A program made the translations under genes and the position numbers. This document shows, piece after piece, positions 8,748 through 16,795 of a stretch of 64,000 bases of DNA (position 1 is its first letter; the number at the start of each line of letters is the position of its first letter). Under the pieces are notes generated by a model, which was not told where the DNA came from, did no database searches, and saw nothing but the letters and a program-made list of their open reading frames with translations. Source of the stretch: Roseihalotalea indica. Its GTDB lineage: Bacteria > Bacteroidota > Bacteroidia > Cytophagales > Cyclobacteriaceae. Location: contig NZ_JAINFL010000010.1 in assembly GCF_022458895.1 (NCBI RefSeq), positions 124,001 to 188,000 of the forward strand, in the 5' to 3' direction.

Positions 8748-9493
8748 AAAGTTAACCCTCCATCCAGCTGCAATATTTTGCCATTGTAATACTCATTCTC
8801 AATAATAAAGCAGATAGCATTTACCAGTTCATCTACGTGCCCTAATTTTTTTAAGGGAACACTCTTCCGCCAAGTATTTAATTGATCTTCGGATAATGCT
8901 TCGCGAGTAGAAGATGTATCAAAAAACCCTGGTGCAATAGCAGTCGTCCTAATTCCCCAGGGTCCTAACTCTTTTCCCCAGACTTTTGTCAAAGATTCAA
9001 TACCCGCTTTTGCCGCTGAATAAGCTGATTGTCCAATATTTCCATTGGCACTAATTGAGCTTATGTTAATGATGACACCCTTTTTACGTTTTTTTATTAA
9101 ATGTCCGGCAAAATAAGAGGATGTATTAAATGTTGAATAAAGATTCGACCTAATTGTGCCATCCCAGCTTTCAAAGCTATGTTCAGGTGATGTTTTGGAA
9201 AGAAGATTCACCAAAGGGGCATTGGCAATCTTACCCGCATTGTTAATTAATACATTAGGCCTAGCATCATTGTCAAAAGCTTTGGCTAGTATGCTTTTAA
9301 CTTCACCGTTATTCGTAAGATCGCATAAATAACTTTTTATCGAGGGGTAGGTCTCTTTAAGAGCCTGTAATCCATCATTGTTTATATCAATAGCAGTAAT
9401 ACTATTGACTTTGTCTACTAGTAATCTTGCCAGTTCTTTTCCTATAGCACCACCAGCCCCTGTAATAATAATATTAGCCTCTTTTACATTCAT
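8744..9493 (-). CDS. Short-chain dehydrogenase/reductase, FabG-like
   Basis: The 249-residue classical SDR has the cofactor loop TGAGGAIG at 11-18, NNAG at about 84-87, catalytic Ser in NISSIS (145-148), and Tyr158-x3-Lys162 in YSAAK. The C-terminal GKILQLDGG is typical. It sits between the acyl carrier protein and the AMP ligase, with 4-base overlaps on both sides. It may therefore be a 3-oxoacyl-ACP reductase that makes a 3-hydroxyacyl group on the carrier protein. The alternative is a nucleotide-sugar oxidoreductase. The family call is firm and the substrate is inferred from neighbours. Confidence 0.85.
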   Translation of the reverse strand: MNVKEANIIITGAGGAIGKELARLLVDKVNSITAIDINNDGLQALKETYPSIKSYLCDLTNNGEVKSILAKAFDNDARPNVLINNAGKIANAPLVNLLSKTSPEHSFESWDGTIRSNLYSTFNTSSYFAGHLIKKRKKGVIINISSISANGNIGQSAYSAAKAGIESLTKVWGKELGPWGIRTTAIAPGFFDTSSTREALSEDQLNTWRKSVPLKKLGHVDELVNAICFIIENEYYNGKILQLDGGLTL

Positions 9494-9726
9494 ACATCAA
9501 AGTTTACGCCTTTAGACTCAAATATATTGGCAATGTCTTCTATGCTTTCCATCTCTGCGATTTCATCCCCAGAAAACTCAATATTAAATTCTTCTTCTAA
9601 TTGAGTGATAAGCACCATATGGTTTAAAGAATCCCAAGAGCCAATATCTTTCAGTTTAGTTTCAAGACGCAGATTACTTACTGGCTCATTTAAAACTTCA
9701 CTTATAACTTGAGTTAAATTATTCAT
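9490..9726 (-). CDS. Acyl carrier protein
   Basis: The 78-residue acidic helical protein has the phosphopantetheine attachment motif in GSWDSLNHM, with Ser33 as the probable modified residue, followed by the helix VLITQLEEEFNIEF. Length and pattern fit ACP or peptidyl carrier proteins. It is not next to fatty-acid synthesis genes but is overlapped by the SDR gene and the WbqC-like gene (4 bases each). It should carry the acyl group activated by the adenylation enzyme and perhaps reduced by the SDR before transfer to a sugar amine. It needs a holo-ACP synthase encoded elsewhere. Confidence 0.88.
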   Translation of the reverse strand: MNNLTQVISEVLNEPVSNLRLETKLKDIGSWDSLNHMVLITQLEEEFNIEFSGDEIAEMESIEDIANIFESKGVNFDV

Positions 9727-10433
9727 AGTAGTCTATACTGAGTCAGCATTTGAATTACTGACTCTTTAGAGTTAAACATTAGTACATCGATTATTGAAAG
9801 GTTAGCAGTAAACTCTGAATAATCAAACTGTTGATACTTTAGCTCAGCGTCTGTTTTGACAAATGATAGTTCAAGTCCACAGTCTGAAAATTTGTCTTTA
9901 CTATATAAATCCTGCCCATCTATTGCATTTATATAATGTGTTGCACCAAGGGTTTTGCAAATACTTATGATTTTTTCCTCTCCCGGATTCTCGCGATTAT
10001 AATCAATCTCTGAAGAAACCTTAAGTACTTTTCTTATATTTAGGTATGATAGTGTGCTTTTGATACTTTCTATTGCTACAGATGAGATTTTTTGACTTTT
10101 TGAATTATCGACGACGATAGTTTCTATCAGCGGAAAGACAGATGTAAAATAAGGGGCTTTTTTATAAGCTTGCTCAATCGTTCTCAAAAAATTATCTCGC
10201 CACTTGTGGTCTATATTTAAGTAAACCTCATTGATAGCCTTATTCTGGCTTGGTTTGTTAAGTGGGAGGGTAAAACGATACACTGTATTATTAGCTAAAA
10301 TATGATTGCGGTTGATCCACCCTCTTTTAATAAAATTAACATCGTCAAAAAACACAAACGTATCTGCTGCACTAATTAAGTGAAAGTACCCTATGTAGGG
10401 AAAAAAATACGGTTGCATGATGGCAATCCTCAT
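9723..10433 (-). CDS. WbqC-like family protein
   Basis: The 236 residues match the WbqC-like pattern: IAIMQPYFFPYIGYFHLI at the N-terminus, then DTFVFFDDVNFIKRGWINRN, and GEEKIISICKTLGATHYINA in the middle. WbqC-like proteins are common in O-antigen and capsule clusters, often beside aminotransferases and carrier-protein genes. Their biochemical role is thought to involve acyl or amino-acyl transfer but is not settled as far as I know. Here it lies directly between the aminotransferase and the ACP genes, so it is a good candidate for the acyl-ACP:amino-sugar transfer step (inference). No signal peptide or membrane segment is visible. Confidence 0.83.
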   Translation of the reverse strand: MRIAIMQPYFFPYIGYFHLISAADTFVFFDDVNFIKRGWINRNHILANNTVYRFTLPLNKPSQNKAINEVYLNIDHKWRDNFLRTIEQAYKKAPYFTSVFPLIETIVVDNSKSQKISSVAIESIKSTLSYLNIRKVLKVSSEIDYNRENPGEEKIISICKTLGATHYINAIDGQDLYSKDKFSDCGLELSFVKTDAELKYQQFDYSEFTANLSIIDVLMFNSKESVIQMLTQYRLL

Positions 10434-10440
10434 ATGCTGC

Positions 10441-11523
10441 TTACTGATACTTTAAGGTTCTGATAATAATACGGCATATCATATCAACTGAAGCTGAATC
10501 CAATTCATGATACAGGGGTAGGCATAATATTCTCTTAGCTATATCTTCCGCACAAGGACACTTAATATACTTAACATAAGGTAGCTGAGTAAGTGTAGGG
10601 TAAAAGTACCTCCTAGCAAAAATTTCGTGCCCCTTCAAGGCTTCGTAAACCTTTACAACTTCTTCTTCACTCTTTAGTATAACAGGAAAATAAGCATTAT
10701 TTATACTCATATTCTCTGTAGTGATAGGCATATCAAAGGTGAACTGATCTCTCCAGATATGGTAACGAGATATCAACTTTTCTCTTTTTTCTAATATTTC
10801 ATGGATGTATTTGATGTTTGCTAACCCCATCGCAGCATGAAATTCAGAGTTCTTTCCATTAATACCGACGCCACCAAAAGTAAATTCTCCAGTATGCCCA
10901 AAATTCCTCATCAAAGCCATTTTTTTCAATAAATCAGGATTCTCAGTAAATACTGCACCACCTTCTATAGTATGAAAAAGCTTAGTAGCATGAAAGCTAC
11001 ATGTACTAATATCCCCATAAGAAAATACACTGTTTCCTTTATACTTTGACCCAAAACAGTGAGCAGCATCATATATAACTTTTAGGTTATGTTTATTGGC
11101 AATTTCCTGAATAGCTTCTATATCAGAAGGATAACCAAATACATGAGTAGTTAATATAGCTTTAGTGTTTTCTGTAATAGTATCTTCTATTTTAGCTGGA
11201 TCGATATTGCAGGTAAGAGGATCAATATCAACAAATATTGGTTCGCATTCTTCCCAAACAACACTACTAGTAGTGGCAACATAACTGAAAGGTGTAGTAA
11301 TAATCTGCCCTTTCAACTCTAACGCCCTAATAGCAAACTGTAGGGCGATTGTTCCATTAGTTACGTATAGTAAGTGACTAACACCTAGATAGTCTTTTAA
11401 TCTTAACTCCAGTTCATTGACCAAAGGTCCGTTATTTGTTAGCCAATTGCGTTGCCAGATACCCCTAATATATTCCTGATATTCGTTTTGAGGTGGTAAG
11501 AACGGTTTGGTGACAGGAATCAT
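10441..11523 (-). CDS. DegT/DnrJ/EryC1 sugar aminotransferase
   Basis: The 360-residue PLP enzyme of the DegT/ArnB/VioA family starts with IPVTKPFLPP. It has a PLP-phosphate region in TNGTIALQFA (55-64), the cofactor Asp in YDAAHCFG (Asp152) and the Schiff-base lysine in SFHATKLFHTIEGG (Lys181). It should transfer an amino group, usually from glutamate, to a keto-deoxy nucleotide sugar such as a dTDP-4-keto-6-deoxyhexose. Its product is the likely acceptor for the acyl group handled by the ACP, ligase and WbqC-like proteins downstream. It overlaps the sulfotransferase gene by 4 bases. The sugar position is not proven by sequence. Confidence 0.88.
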   Translation of the reverse strand: MIPVTKPFLPPQNEYQEYIRGIWQRNWLTNNGPLVNELELRLKDYLGVSHLLYVTNGTIALQFAIRALELKGQIITTPFSYVATTSSVVWEECEPIFVDIDPLTCNIDPAKIEDTITENTKAILTTHVFGYPSDIEAIQEIANKHNLKVIYDAAHCFGSKYKGNSVFSYGDISTCSFHATKLFHTIEGGAVFTENPDLLKKMALMRNFGHTGEFTFGGVGINGKNSEFHAAMGLANIKYIHEILEKREKLISRYHIWRDQFTFDMPITTENMSINNAYFPVILKSEEEVVKVYEALKGHEIFARRYFYPTLTQLPYVKYIKCPCAEDIAKRILCLPLYHELDSASVDMICRIIIRTLKYQ

Positions 11524-12290
11524 TTCTCATTAGTTTTATTTTCCCAAGGAAAATTTTCCATTGTTGTTTCAATATTTAAAAAGGCGCAGAACTTTTTGAA
11601 ATCTCCTTTATTCGCCACATTTATCTGTAGAAAATCATTAGATCTATTTTCAAAGTAAGTATTCACATCTTGAATATGCTTAATATATTTAGCTTTATAG
11701 GCTGATTCATTATAGAGCGGTACTTCAGGATAATCCCAGAAAAATTTGGCAGTATCTAAAACCCACCCCTTATATCGATAAAGAGTATTTTCCATTTCTT
11801 TAGCGGTGGGTACAAAATTTTTATTTGTAGAAAAGACTTTAGTATGAAATTTAATTAAGGACTGAAACCATTGCTCAGGATTCTCCCTGACTGTTAAAAT
11901 AAACTTTGAGTTAGGAAAAGTTTGATCTAATTGTTTATACAAACCAGACATCATAAAGGGTAAATCCTGAAAGGCATCAGCTGTATGGCAGTACCTTAAA
12001 ATTCTATCGGCTCGCCCTTTACTCCAATCTTCACTTAAAATTTCAGCAACAGTTTGGTCCCCTACTGCAAAGCCAAATAATTCAAGTGTTTTTTTTAGAC
12101 TTGTAGTTCCTGTTTTCCCATATCCAATAACAAAAACTTTATCATAGTTACGCTTACTGATTTGAGATGTCTTAGGTTCCTCTTTTACTTGTTTGTCAGA
12201 TTCTGTGCGCACTATTTGTAAATTATATTTACTGAAAGGCAGTTTTATGATCATAAAAGTTAAGGTATCTAAAATATTACACCCACTCAC
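11520..12290 (-). CDS. Sulfotransferase family protein (second copy type)
   Basis: The 256-residue protein has the PAPS P-loop VFVIGYGKTGTTSLKKTL (residues 52-69) and the downstream stretch SKFILTVRENPEQWFQSLI, where the Arg would contact the 3'-phosphate. It resembles the small sulfotransferase group with GKTGTT and an early FxxG/DQTV region more than the protein at 1709-2611, so the two are not recent duplicates. The start at 12290 overlaps the ATPase gene by 14 bases. An in-frame ATG at 12254 would leave a 22-base gap instead. It probably sulfates the polysaccharide or its sugar precursors in the cytoplasm. Confidence 0.82.
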   Translation of the reverse strand: MSGCNILDTLTFMIIKLPFSKYNLQIVRTESDKQVKEEPKTSQISKRNYDKVFVIGYGKTGTTSLKKTLELFGFAVGDQTVAEILSEDWSKGRADRILRYCHTADAFQDLPFMMSGLYKQLDQTFPNSKFILTVRENPEQWFQSLIKFHTKVFSTNKNFVPTAKEMENTLYRYKGWVLDTAKFFWDYPEVPLYNESAYKAKYIKHIQDVNTYFENRSNDFLQINVANKGDFKKFCAFLNIETTMENFPWENKTNEK

Positions 12291-13548
12291 CTTCTAACTC
12301 CAAAGTCGGCCAAACATCTCTTGTAGAAGTTACTTGAAACATCTTAATAGCGTTTACTCTAATAACTGGTTTAGACGACTCAGTTTCGGAAAGAATAAAA
12401 GTAACAGAATACAACCCTTTGGATAAATTTATTCTTTTTAGTTTCACCTGAGCTTCAATAATTACTCTTTTGTTGTATCGTTCTACTACTCTAAATTCAT
12501 TCAACCTTTTTTCACTAAAGCATATACCTACTGGCCTTTGTTCGTTGTCATATATTGTTATCGCAGCAACCGCATCTTTTAAATAACCAGAAATATCTAT
12601 TTGGAAGCCAAATATCAAATCATCGAGTCTTTTCACTATCTCTAATTCATCATAATTGTTGTTAATATGAGTTTTTAAAATAACTACTTCTCCCTCAGTT
12701 CTCTGAAATGCTAATGCTCCTTTAGCTTTTTTCATATCCGAGTAATATATATCTATAGCCTGAGATACATTTTCTCCCAAAAATTTTACTTTCCCTTCGC
12801 TTAACATTAAAGTGTGAGTACAGAGTCGGGATATCTGTTGCATAGAGTGAGACACAAAAATTACACAACAACTTTCTATTAGATGATCTATAACATTAAA
12901 ACATTTTAGTCTAAAACCTATGTCTCCTACTGCCAGCACCTCATCAATTATCAGAATATCCGGTTCCATCTGGGCGGCTACGGCAAAGCCTAATCGCACT
13001 TTCATCCCGGAGCTATAATTTTGCACTGGCATTTCCATAAAGTCATGCAGTTCGGCAAACTCTACAATGGCATCATACCGGGCATCAATCTCTTTTTTTG
13101 TAAATCCTAATATCTGTCCGTTGATGTATACGTTCTCTCGCCCTGTTAGCACCGGGTTGAAACCTGCGCCTAATTCAATCAGTGCTCCTACTCGGCCGTT
13201 CATTTCTATTCGTCCCTGATCGGGCTTAATAAGGCCGTTTAGCATTTTCAAAAGCGTACTTTTCCCTGCTCCATTATGACCAATAAGGCCCAGACACTCG
13301 CCCCGGCGTAATTCAAAATTCACATCTTTTACTGCCCAGAACTCATCTTTTCTTAAAGTATCCCGATTACTACCTCCTACAACCTCGCCCACCATGTCTT
13401 TCACGCCGTACCATAGAGAGCGTTTCAGGCTTCGGCAAAACTTTTTGGAAAGGTTTTCTACCCTAACTAATACCTCTTCAGGCTGCTTTATGCTTTCTTG
13501 CTTTGGGATAGCAAGTTGTAAAGTTTGCGGTTCTATTGAATCACTCAT
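12277..13548 (-). CDS. wzt: Polysaccharide ABC exporter ATPase, Wzt-like with C-terminal glycan-binding domain
   Basis: The 423-residue protein has an ABC domain at about 28-250: Walker A GHNGAGKST (90-98), signature YSSGM (178-182), Walker B ILIIDEVLAVGD (198-209) and the switch His in FVSHS. A further 150 residues form the extra domain typical of Wzt proteins, which binds the finished chain end in the O8/O9a-type systems. It pairs with the permease encoded 12 bases upstream and drives export of the lipid-linked polymer. The N-terminal coding part is near 53-55% GC in two hand-counted lines while the C-terminal part is near 30-37%, pointing to a mosaic gene. Confidence 0.93.
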   Translation of the reverse strand: MSDSIEPQTLQLAIPKQESIKQPEEVLVRVENLSKKFCRSLKRSLWYGVKDMVGEVVGGSNRDTLRKDEFWAVKDVNFELRRGECLGLIGHNGAGKSTLLKMLNGLIKPDQGRIEMNGRVGALIELGAGFNPVLTGRENVYINGQILGFTKKEIDARYDAIVEFAELHDFMEMPVQNYSSGMKVRLGFAVAAQMEPDILIIDEVLAVGDIGFRLKCFNVIDHLIESCCVIFVSHSMQQISRLCTHTLMLSEGKVKFLGENVSQAIDIYYSDMKKAKGALAFQRTEGEVVILKTHINNNYDELEIVKRLDDLIFGFQIDISGYLKDAVAAITIYDNEQRPVGICFSEKRLNEFRVVERYNKRVIIEAQVKLKRINLSKGLYSVTFILSETESSKPVIRVNAIKMFQVTSTRDVWPTLELEGEWV

Positions 13549-13559
13549 GTTTGTTTGCT

Positions 13560-14423
13560 TCAGCTACCTATGCGCTCAATAATGATTGGCATAACCAGTC
13601 GATAAATTAAAATTCCTAATATAAAAAGGATCATAGAAATACCACTTATCCAGCAGAAGGTGGTCAGGTCAATTACTGGCACTCCCAGAAGGAAATTTCG
13701 TGTTGTTGTTAGCAATGGAGCAACTGGATTAAATTTCATTAGCTCGGCCACCATACCACTATCAGGTTGTGGGTAAATTACGGGGGTAAGGTAAATGGCG
13801 AACTGTAGTACGATGGCTACCCCTTTCTGTATATCATGGTATAGCATAGCTAATGGAGTCAGTAGCAAACCTATTGTGCTACCCAGCAAGATTAGCGAGG
13901 CAAAACCTAAAATACCAAAAACAGATGTCCACGAAGGTATATGCTGAAACGCTACGAAGATGATAACCAACAACCCAACTTTGATCAGGGCGTTGAAGAT
14001 GACTTCATACACTCCTGAAAGGATGAGTGACTCGCGAGGAAAATTGATCTTTGCCAGCATAGACCTTCCTGTCATAACTCCCTTTACCGGCCCGTTTACT
14101 CCCTCGGCAAAAGCCTGCCATAGTATTGAGCCAGTGATAACAAATAAGGGATAAGAAACACCGGGCACTTCAATGTTAACTACCCGCTGGCCGTTCAGCA
14201 ATATCCAGATAACCGAAGTAACCAGCGGTGGAACCACTGACCAGAGCAACCCTAGCAGCGACTGCCGGTACATTCCCTTAAGATTCCTTAAGAATAAGCG
14301 ATAGCCCAGAGCATGCGCTTTTGGTAAACTATACCAAAGGTCTTTTATCAGTGTCTCCGGAGTTTTGATTCCGGATTCCGGAGTATATACAATACGGTTT
14401 ACTTTGTGCATTAGGCTATTCAA
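13560..14423 (-). CDS. wzm: Polysaccharide ABC exporter permease, Wzm-like
   Basis: The 287-residue protein of the ABC-2 polysaccharide/polyol exporter family has an amphipathic N-terminus (YRLFLRNLKGMYRQSLLGLLWSVVPPL) followed by about six membrane segments, including SVIWILL, LIKVGLLVIIFVAF, ILGFASLILLGSTIGLLL and CWISGISMILFILGIL. The motif LTPVIYPQ before the fifth segment is characteristic. It forms the membrane channel for the Wzt-like ATPase in the next gene. It is the first gene of the minus-strand cluster. The 356 bases before the next gene have no other coding sequence, so the cluster promoter should lie there. Confidence 0.93.
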   Translation of the reverse strand: MNSLMHKVNRIVYTPESGIKTPETLIKDLWYSLPKAHALGYRLFLRNLKGMYRQSLLGLLWSVVPPLVTSVIWILLNGQRVVNIEVPGVSYPLFVITGSILWQAFAEGVNGPVKGVMTGRSMLAKINFPRESLILSGVYEVIFNALIKVGLLVIIFVAFQHIPSWTSVFGILGFASLILLGSTIGLLLTPLAMLYHDIQKGVAIVLQFAIYLTPVIYPQPDSGMVAELMKFNPVAPLLTTTRNFLLGVPVIDLTTFCWISGISMILFILGILIYRLVMPIIIERIGS

Positions 14424-14779
14424 TAAAACTTACATTTGTATGCAAGGTAGCGGTCGCCCTTTATTCTAAAAAAAGCTTTAAATGGAAGATAGCTACAAAA
14501 GTATCACTTCATCACACATGCCCATAAAATGCCCCTATTTATCATAAAGAAAGCTCATAATAAGACAAATATAGCAATCTATAAGTCTTATAAAGTCCAT
14601 TAAGATATGTGACAAACTCATGCAACGGTTGTAACTTATATAGCTAAACTCACTACGCTGCTAAGTAAGGTGTGTAACCTGACAATAAAAAACATTCTGG
14701 AGCTAAAACTTACAAAGGGAAAAGGACTAGATGGAGATAAGGAGAGTAATACATGACCAATAAGTTTCCCTATTGAAAA
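14424..14779. promoter_or_regulatory. 356-base gap upstream of the polysaccharide cluster
   Basis: No open frame of note is seen. The stretch next to the wzm start is the expected promoter region of the minus-strand cluster. On the minus strand a TACCTTGC sequence about 30 bases before the wzm ATG is a weak relative of the Bacteroidota -7 element TAnnTTTG. A short inverted repeat (TAAGAC at 14561-14566 and GTCTTA at 14585-14590) may be a small stem. Neither is strong evidence. Confidence 0.35.
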
Positions 14780-15559
14780 CTAAATATTATTAACTATATC
14801 CACCATATTCTTCATCATCGCCAAGGCCAATTCAGGTTTTTCCCACATGCCCATATGTCCTACTTTAGGCAATGTGTGTGCGCTTACTATACCCTGAGGT
14901 AGCCAGCACTGCTGCTGAACATCTTTTAACGGTACCACTTCATCTTCTCTTCCGGCGATAAACATAACTGGATAGTTTGACTGCCGCAGTACATTGGTTC
15001 GGTCGGGGCGGTTTTTCATGGCCAGTACCGCTTGCACAGCAGTAGATACCGGCGTTTGATTGGTTAAGGCTTTTACTTCTTCAATCGTGTCTCGTAGTAT
15101 ATCTCTCTGGCTGGCCGCAAATAAGGTAGGCACCAGGCTATTGTTAAATTCCTCAATCCCATGCTGATAAATAAACTGAGCGGATTTATCTCTTTTCACT
15201 TTCTTCTCAGCACTATCAGCGAAGGCGGTAGAATGAAAGAGACATAACCCGTGCATCCACTGAGGATTTTTTTCAGCCAAGGCCAGACTGACGTATCCAC
15301 CCATAGAATGGCCTACCAATATTCCGGATACAACTCCCAACTCATGCACCGTTTTATATACCTGCGTAGCCATATCTTCTATACTGATTGGGTCCGACAG
15401 GGGGGCGTTAGCACCCGACCCCGGAAGGTCAATAGCAATAACATGAGCACTTTCGGCGAGAGAATCAATAACCGGGTCCCAGATGTGTAGATTTTCGCAA
15501 AAGCCATGGAGCAATACGATTGGCTGCCCCGATCCTTTTTGAATGTGGTTAAGTAGCAT
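14780..15559 (-). CDS. Alpha/beta-fold hydrolase
   Basis: The 259 residues show the alpha/beta hydrolase fold: oxyanion region IVLLHGFCENLHIWDPV, then VIAIDLPGSGANAP, the nucleophile elbow GHSMGGY (about 82-88), the acid in AGREDEVVP and the catalytic His in KVGHMGMWEKP. This fits small esterases and carbon-carbon hydrolases of the MhpC/BioH type. The substrate is unknown. There is no signal peptide, so it acts in the cytoplasm. Its start lies directly at the end of dispersed repeat copy A (15560-15859), which may supply or alter its promoter. The gene is monocistronic as far as can be seen. Confidence 0.88.
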   Translation of the reverse strand: MLLNHIQKGSGQPIVLLHGFCENLHIWDPVIDSLAESAHVIAIDLPGSGANAPLSDPISIEDMATQVYKTVHELGVVSGILVGHSMGGYVSLALAEKNPQWMHGLCLFHSTAFADSAEKKVKRDKSAQFIYQHGIEEFNNSLVPTLFAASQRDILRDTIEEVKALTNQTPVSTAVQAVLAMKNRPDRTNVLRQSNYPVMFIAGREDEVVPLKDVQQQCWLPQGIVSAHTLPKVGHMGMWEKPELALAMMKNMVDIVNNI

Positions 15560-15859
15560 GTTGATTATTAAATTGCTTGATTGCTAAATTGCTGATTGCT
15601 TTGAGCCACCGAGGCCCGGTTCAAAGTATAGTACAGTATTCAGGTTTTTTCCCGACAGCTGACTCTCTATGCCACTTTCTTTCTTCACCGGTATAGACTT
15701 CGGAAGTTTCGGGTATGATAGGTCTTGGTTGCTTTATAATCCAAAACTTCCGAAGTCTTCCTTACCCGTCCCCGGTCTTTCGCCTTCTCAACCATCAGCG
15801 AAGACCAGTTCTCAGCCTCCTGCCGCCCGTTTCCGTTTTACCCTAAACTAAGTATACGC
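15560..15859 (-). repeat. Dispersed repeat, copy A (MITE/REP-like, with 15-bp perfect stem)
   Basis: Read on the minus strand, this about 300-base block matches 51847-52190 on the plus strand over nearly its full length. It begins with the identical 18 bases GCGTATACTTAGTTTAGG, then ACGGAAACGGG, ACTGGTCTTCGCTG, a stem-loop, TTTGAACCG and CAATCAGCAA blocks. The stem arms at 15695-15709 and 15744-15758 are 15 bases each and perfectly complementary around a 34-base loop. The block ends directly at the hydrolase start codon. An open frame on the plus strand (15669-15851) shares its C-terminal SQPPA-RFRF stretch with a frame in copy B, but I take these as shadows of the shared DNA. Confidence 0.85.
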
Positions 15860-15996
15860 TTTATTTTTCATCCGACACTGGCCTTCGATCTTCCGTCCCC
15901 AGACTTCTTCCCCATCATTTTTCCAGGCTATCTTACTTTCAACACGTCAAACCTTCCTTCCCCTAGCCCCAATCACCCGGCCCCAAGCTCTATCCA

Positions 15997-16656
15997 TTAA
16001 CAGTGGTCACAGCACTCTTTGCCCTTCGCTTTCTCAAATGCCTCGCGCCCTTCTTTAAAAGCAAACCAGGCAATTCCCAAGGCACCTACAGCATCTACAT
16101 AAGGAATGCGAAAAAACTCATACAATCCGCTGGAGACTAACAGGAGCACTGATAAATAAAGGCATGTTTTGGTACATTGAGCATCTGAAATAATAGGCTG
16201 AGAGTTGATCGCTCGCCCCACTTTCAATTTGTACTTTACCAAGAAAAACATTGACAAAATGGAAACTAGAGCAACAATAATTCCTACCATAGTAGTACGC
16301 GGTTGCTCGCCAGCCCAAATTGTTAAAGCAGAGGTTACTACCATGCCTACAGCCAGAAAATAAAAGCTAAATCCAGTTAATTGAAGGGCCTGCTTCTCGA
16401 ACTGATCACGCTTTGTCTGTGGGTTCGCTTGCATGCGATAAACCATATGAGCAATACCAATACCCGACAACACCTCTACAAAGCTATCAATACCAAAACC
16501 GAATAATGCCAAAGTGTCATCATGTAGGCCAAAGTAGGTTGACACAATACCTTCCAAAGCATTGTAGAAGATCGTAATCATACTTAGCCAGAATGCAATT
16601 TGCAGCCACCGCTGGTTTTCTATTTGTTCGTTTAATTCTTTCGTTGTGCTGTTCAT
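15997..16656 (-). CDS. CDF-like cation transporter, short form without C-terminal domain
   Basis: The 219-residue protein has about six membrane segments (AFWLSMITIFYNALEGIVS, GIGIAHMVYRM, FYFLAVGMVVTSALTIWA, IIVALVSILSMFFLV, LYLSVLLLVSSGLYEFF, AVGALGIAWFAF). The motif GFGIDSFVEVLSG is typical of the short cation-efflux-related membrane proteins. It lacks the His-containing HxxxD motifs and the cytoplasmic C-terminal domain of full CDF proteins, ending instead in a Cys/His tail KECCDHC that could bind metal. The next gene upstream on the same strand is a full-length CDF transporter. Its transport substrate is uncertain. Confidence 0.72.
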   Translation of the reverse strand: MNSTTKELNEQIENQRWLQIAFWLSMITIFYNALEGIVSTYFGLHDDTLALFGFGIDSFVEVLSGIGIAHMVYRMQANPQTKRDQFEKQALQLTGFSFYFLAVGMVVTSALTIWAGEQPRTTMVGIIVALVSILSMFFLVKYKLKVGRAINSQPIISDAQCTKTCLYLSVLLLVSSGLYEFFRIPYVDAVGALGIAWFAFKEGREAFEKAKGKECCDHC

Positions 16657-16795
16657 AGAAGTAGTTAGTTTTTGTATATGCAGGATGTTGCGGGCAGGAA
16701 GCGATGGGCGGTGTATATCAATTTAGCTAATTTGCGATCAGTATTTACTGCCTCCCGCTTTCTTTTACTACAACCTTAATTCCCCAGAGAAAAGT

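Noticed and set aside
15669..15851. Plus-strand open frame of 60 codons in repeat copy A, with a C-terminal peptide similar to a frame in copy B
   Set aside because: The similarity (SQPPA then RFRF) follows from the shared repeat DNA. There is no start context or domain, and the frame in copy B is of different length with a different N-terminus.
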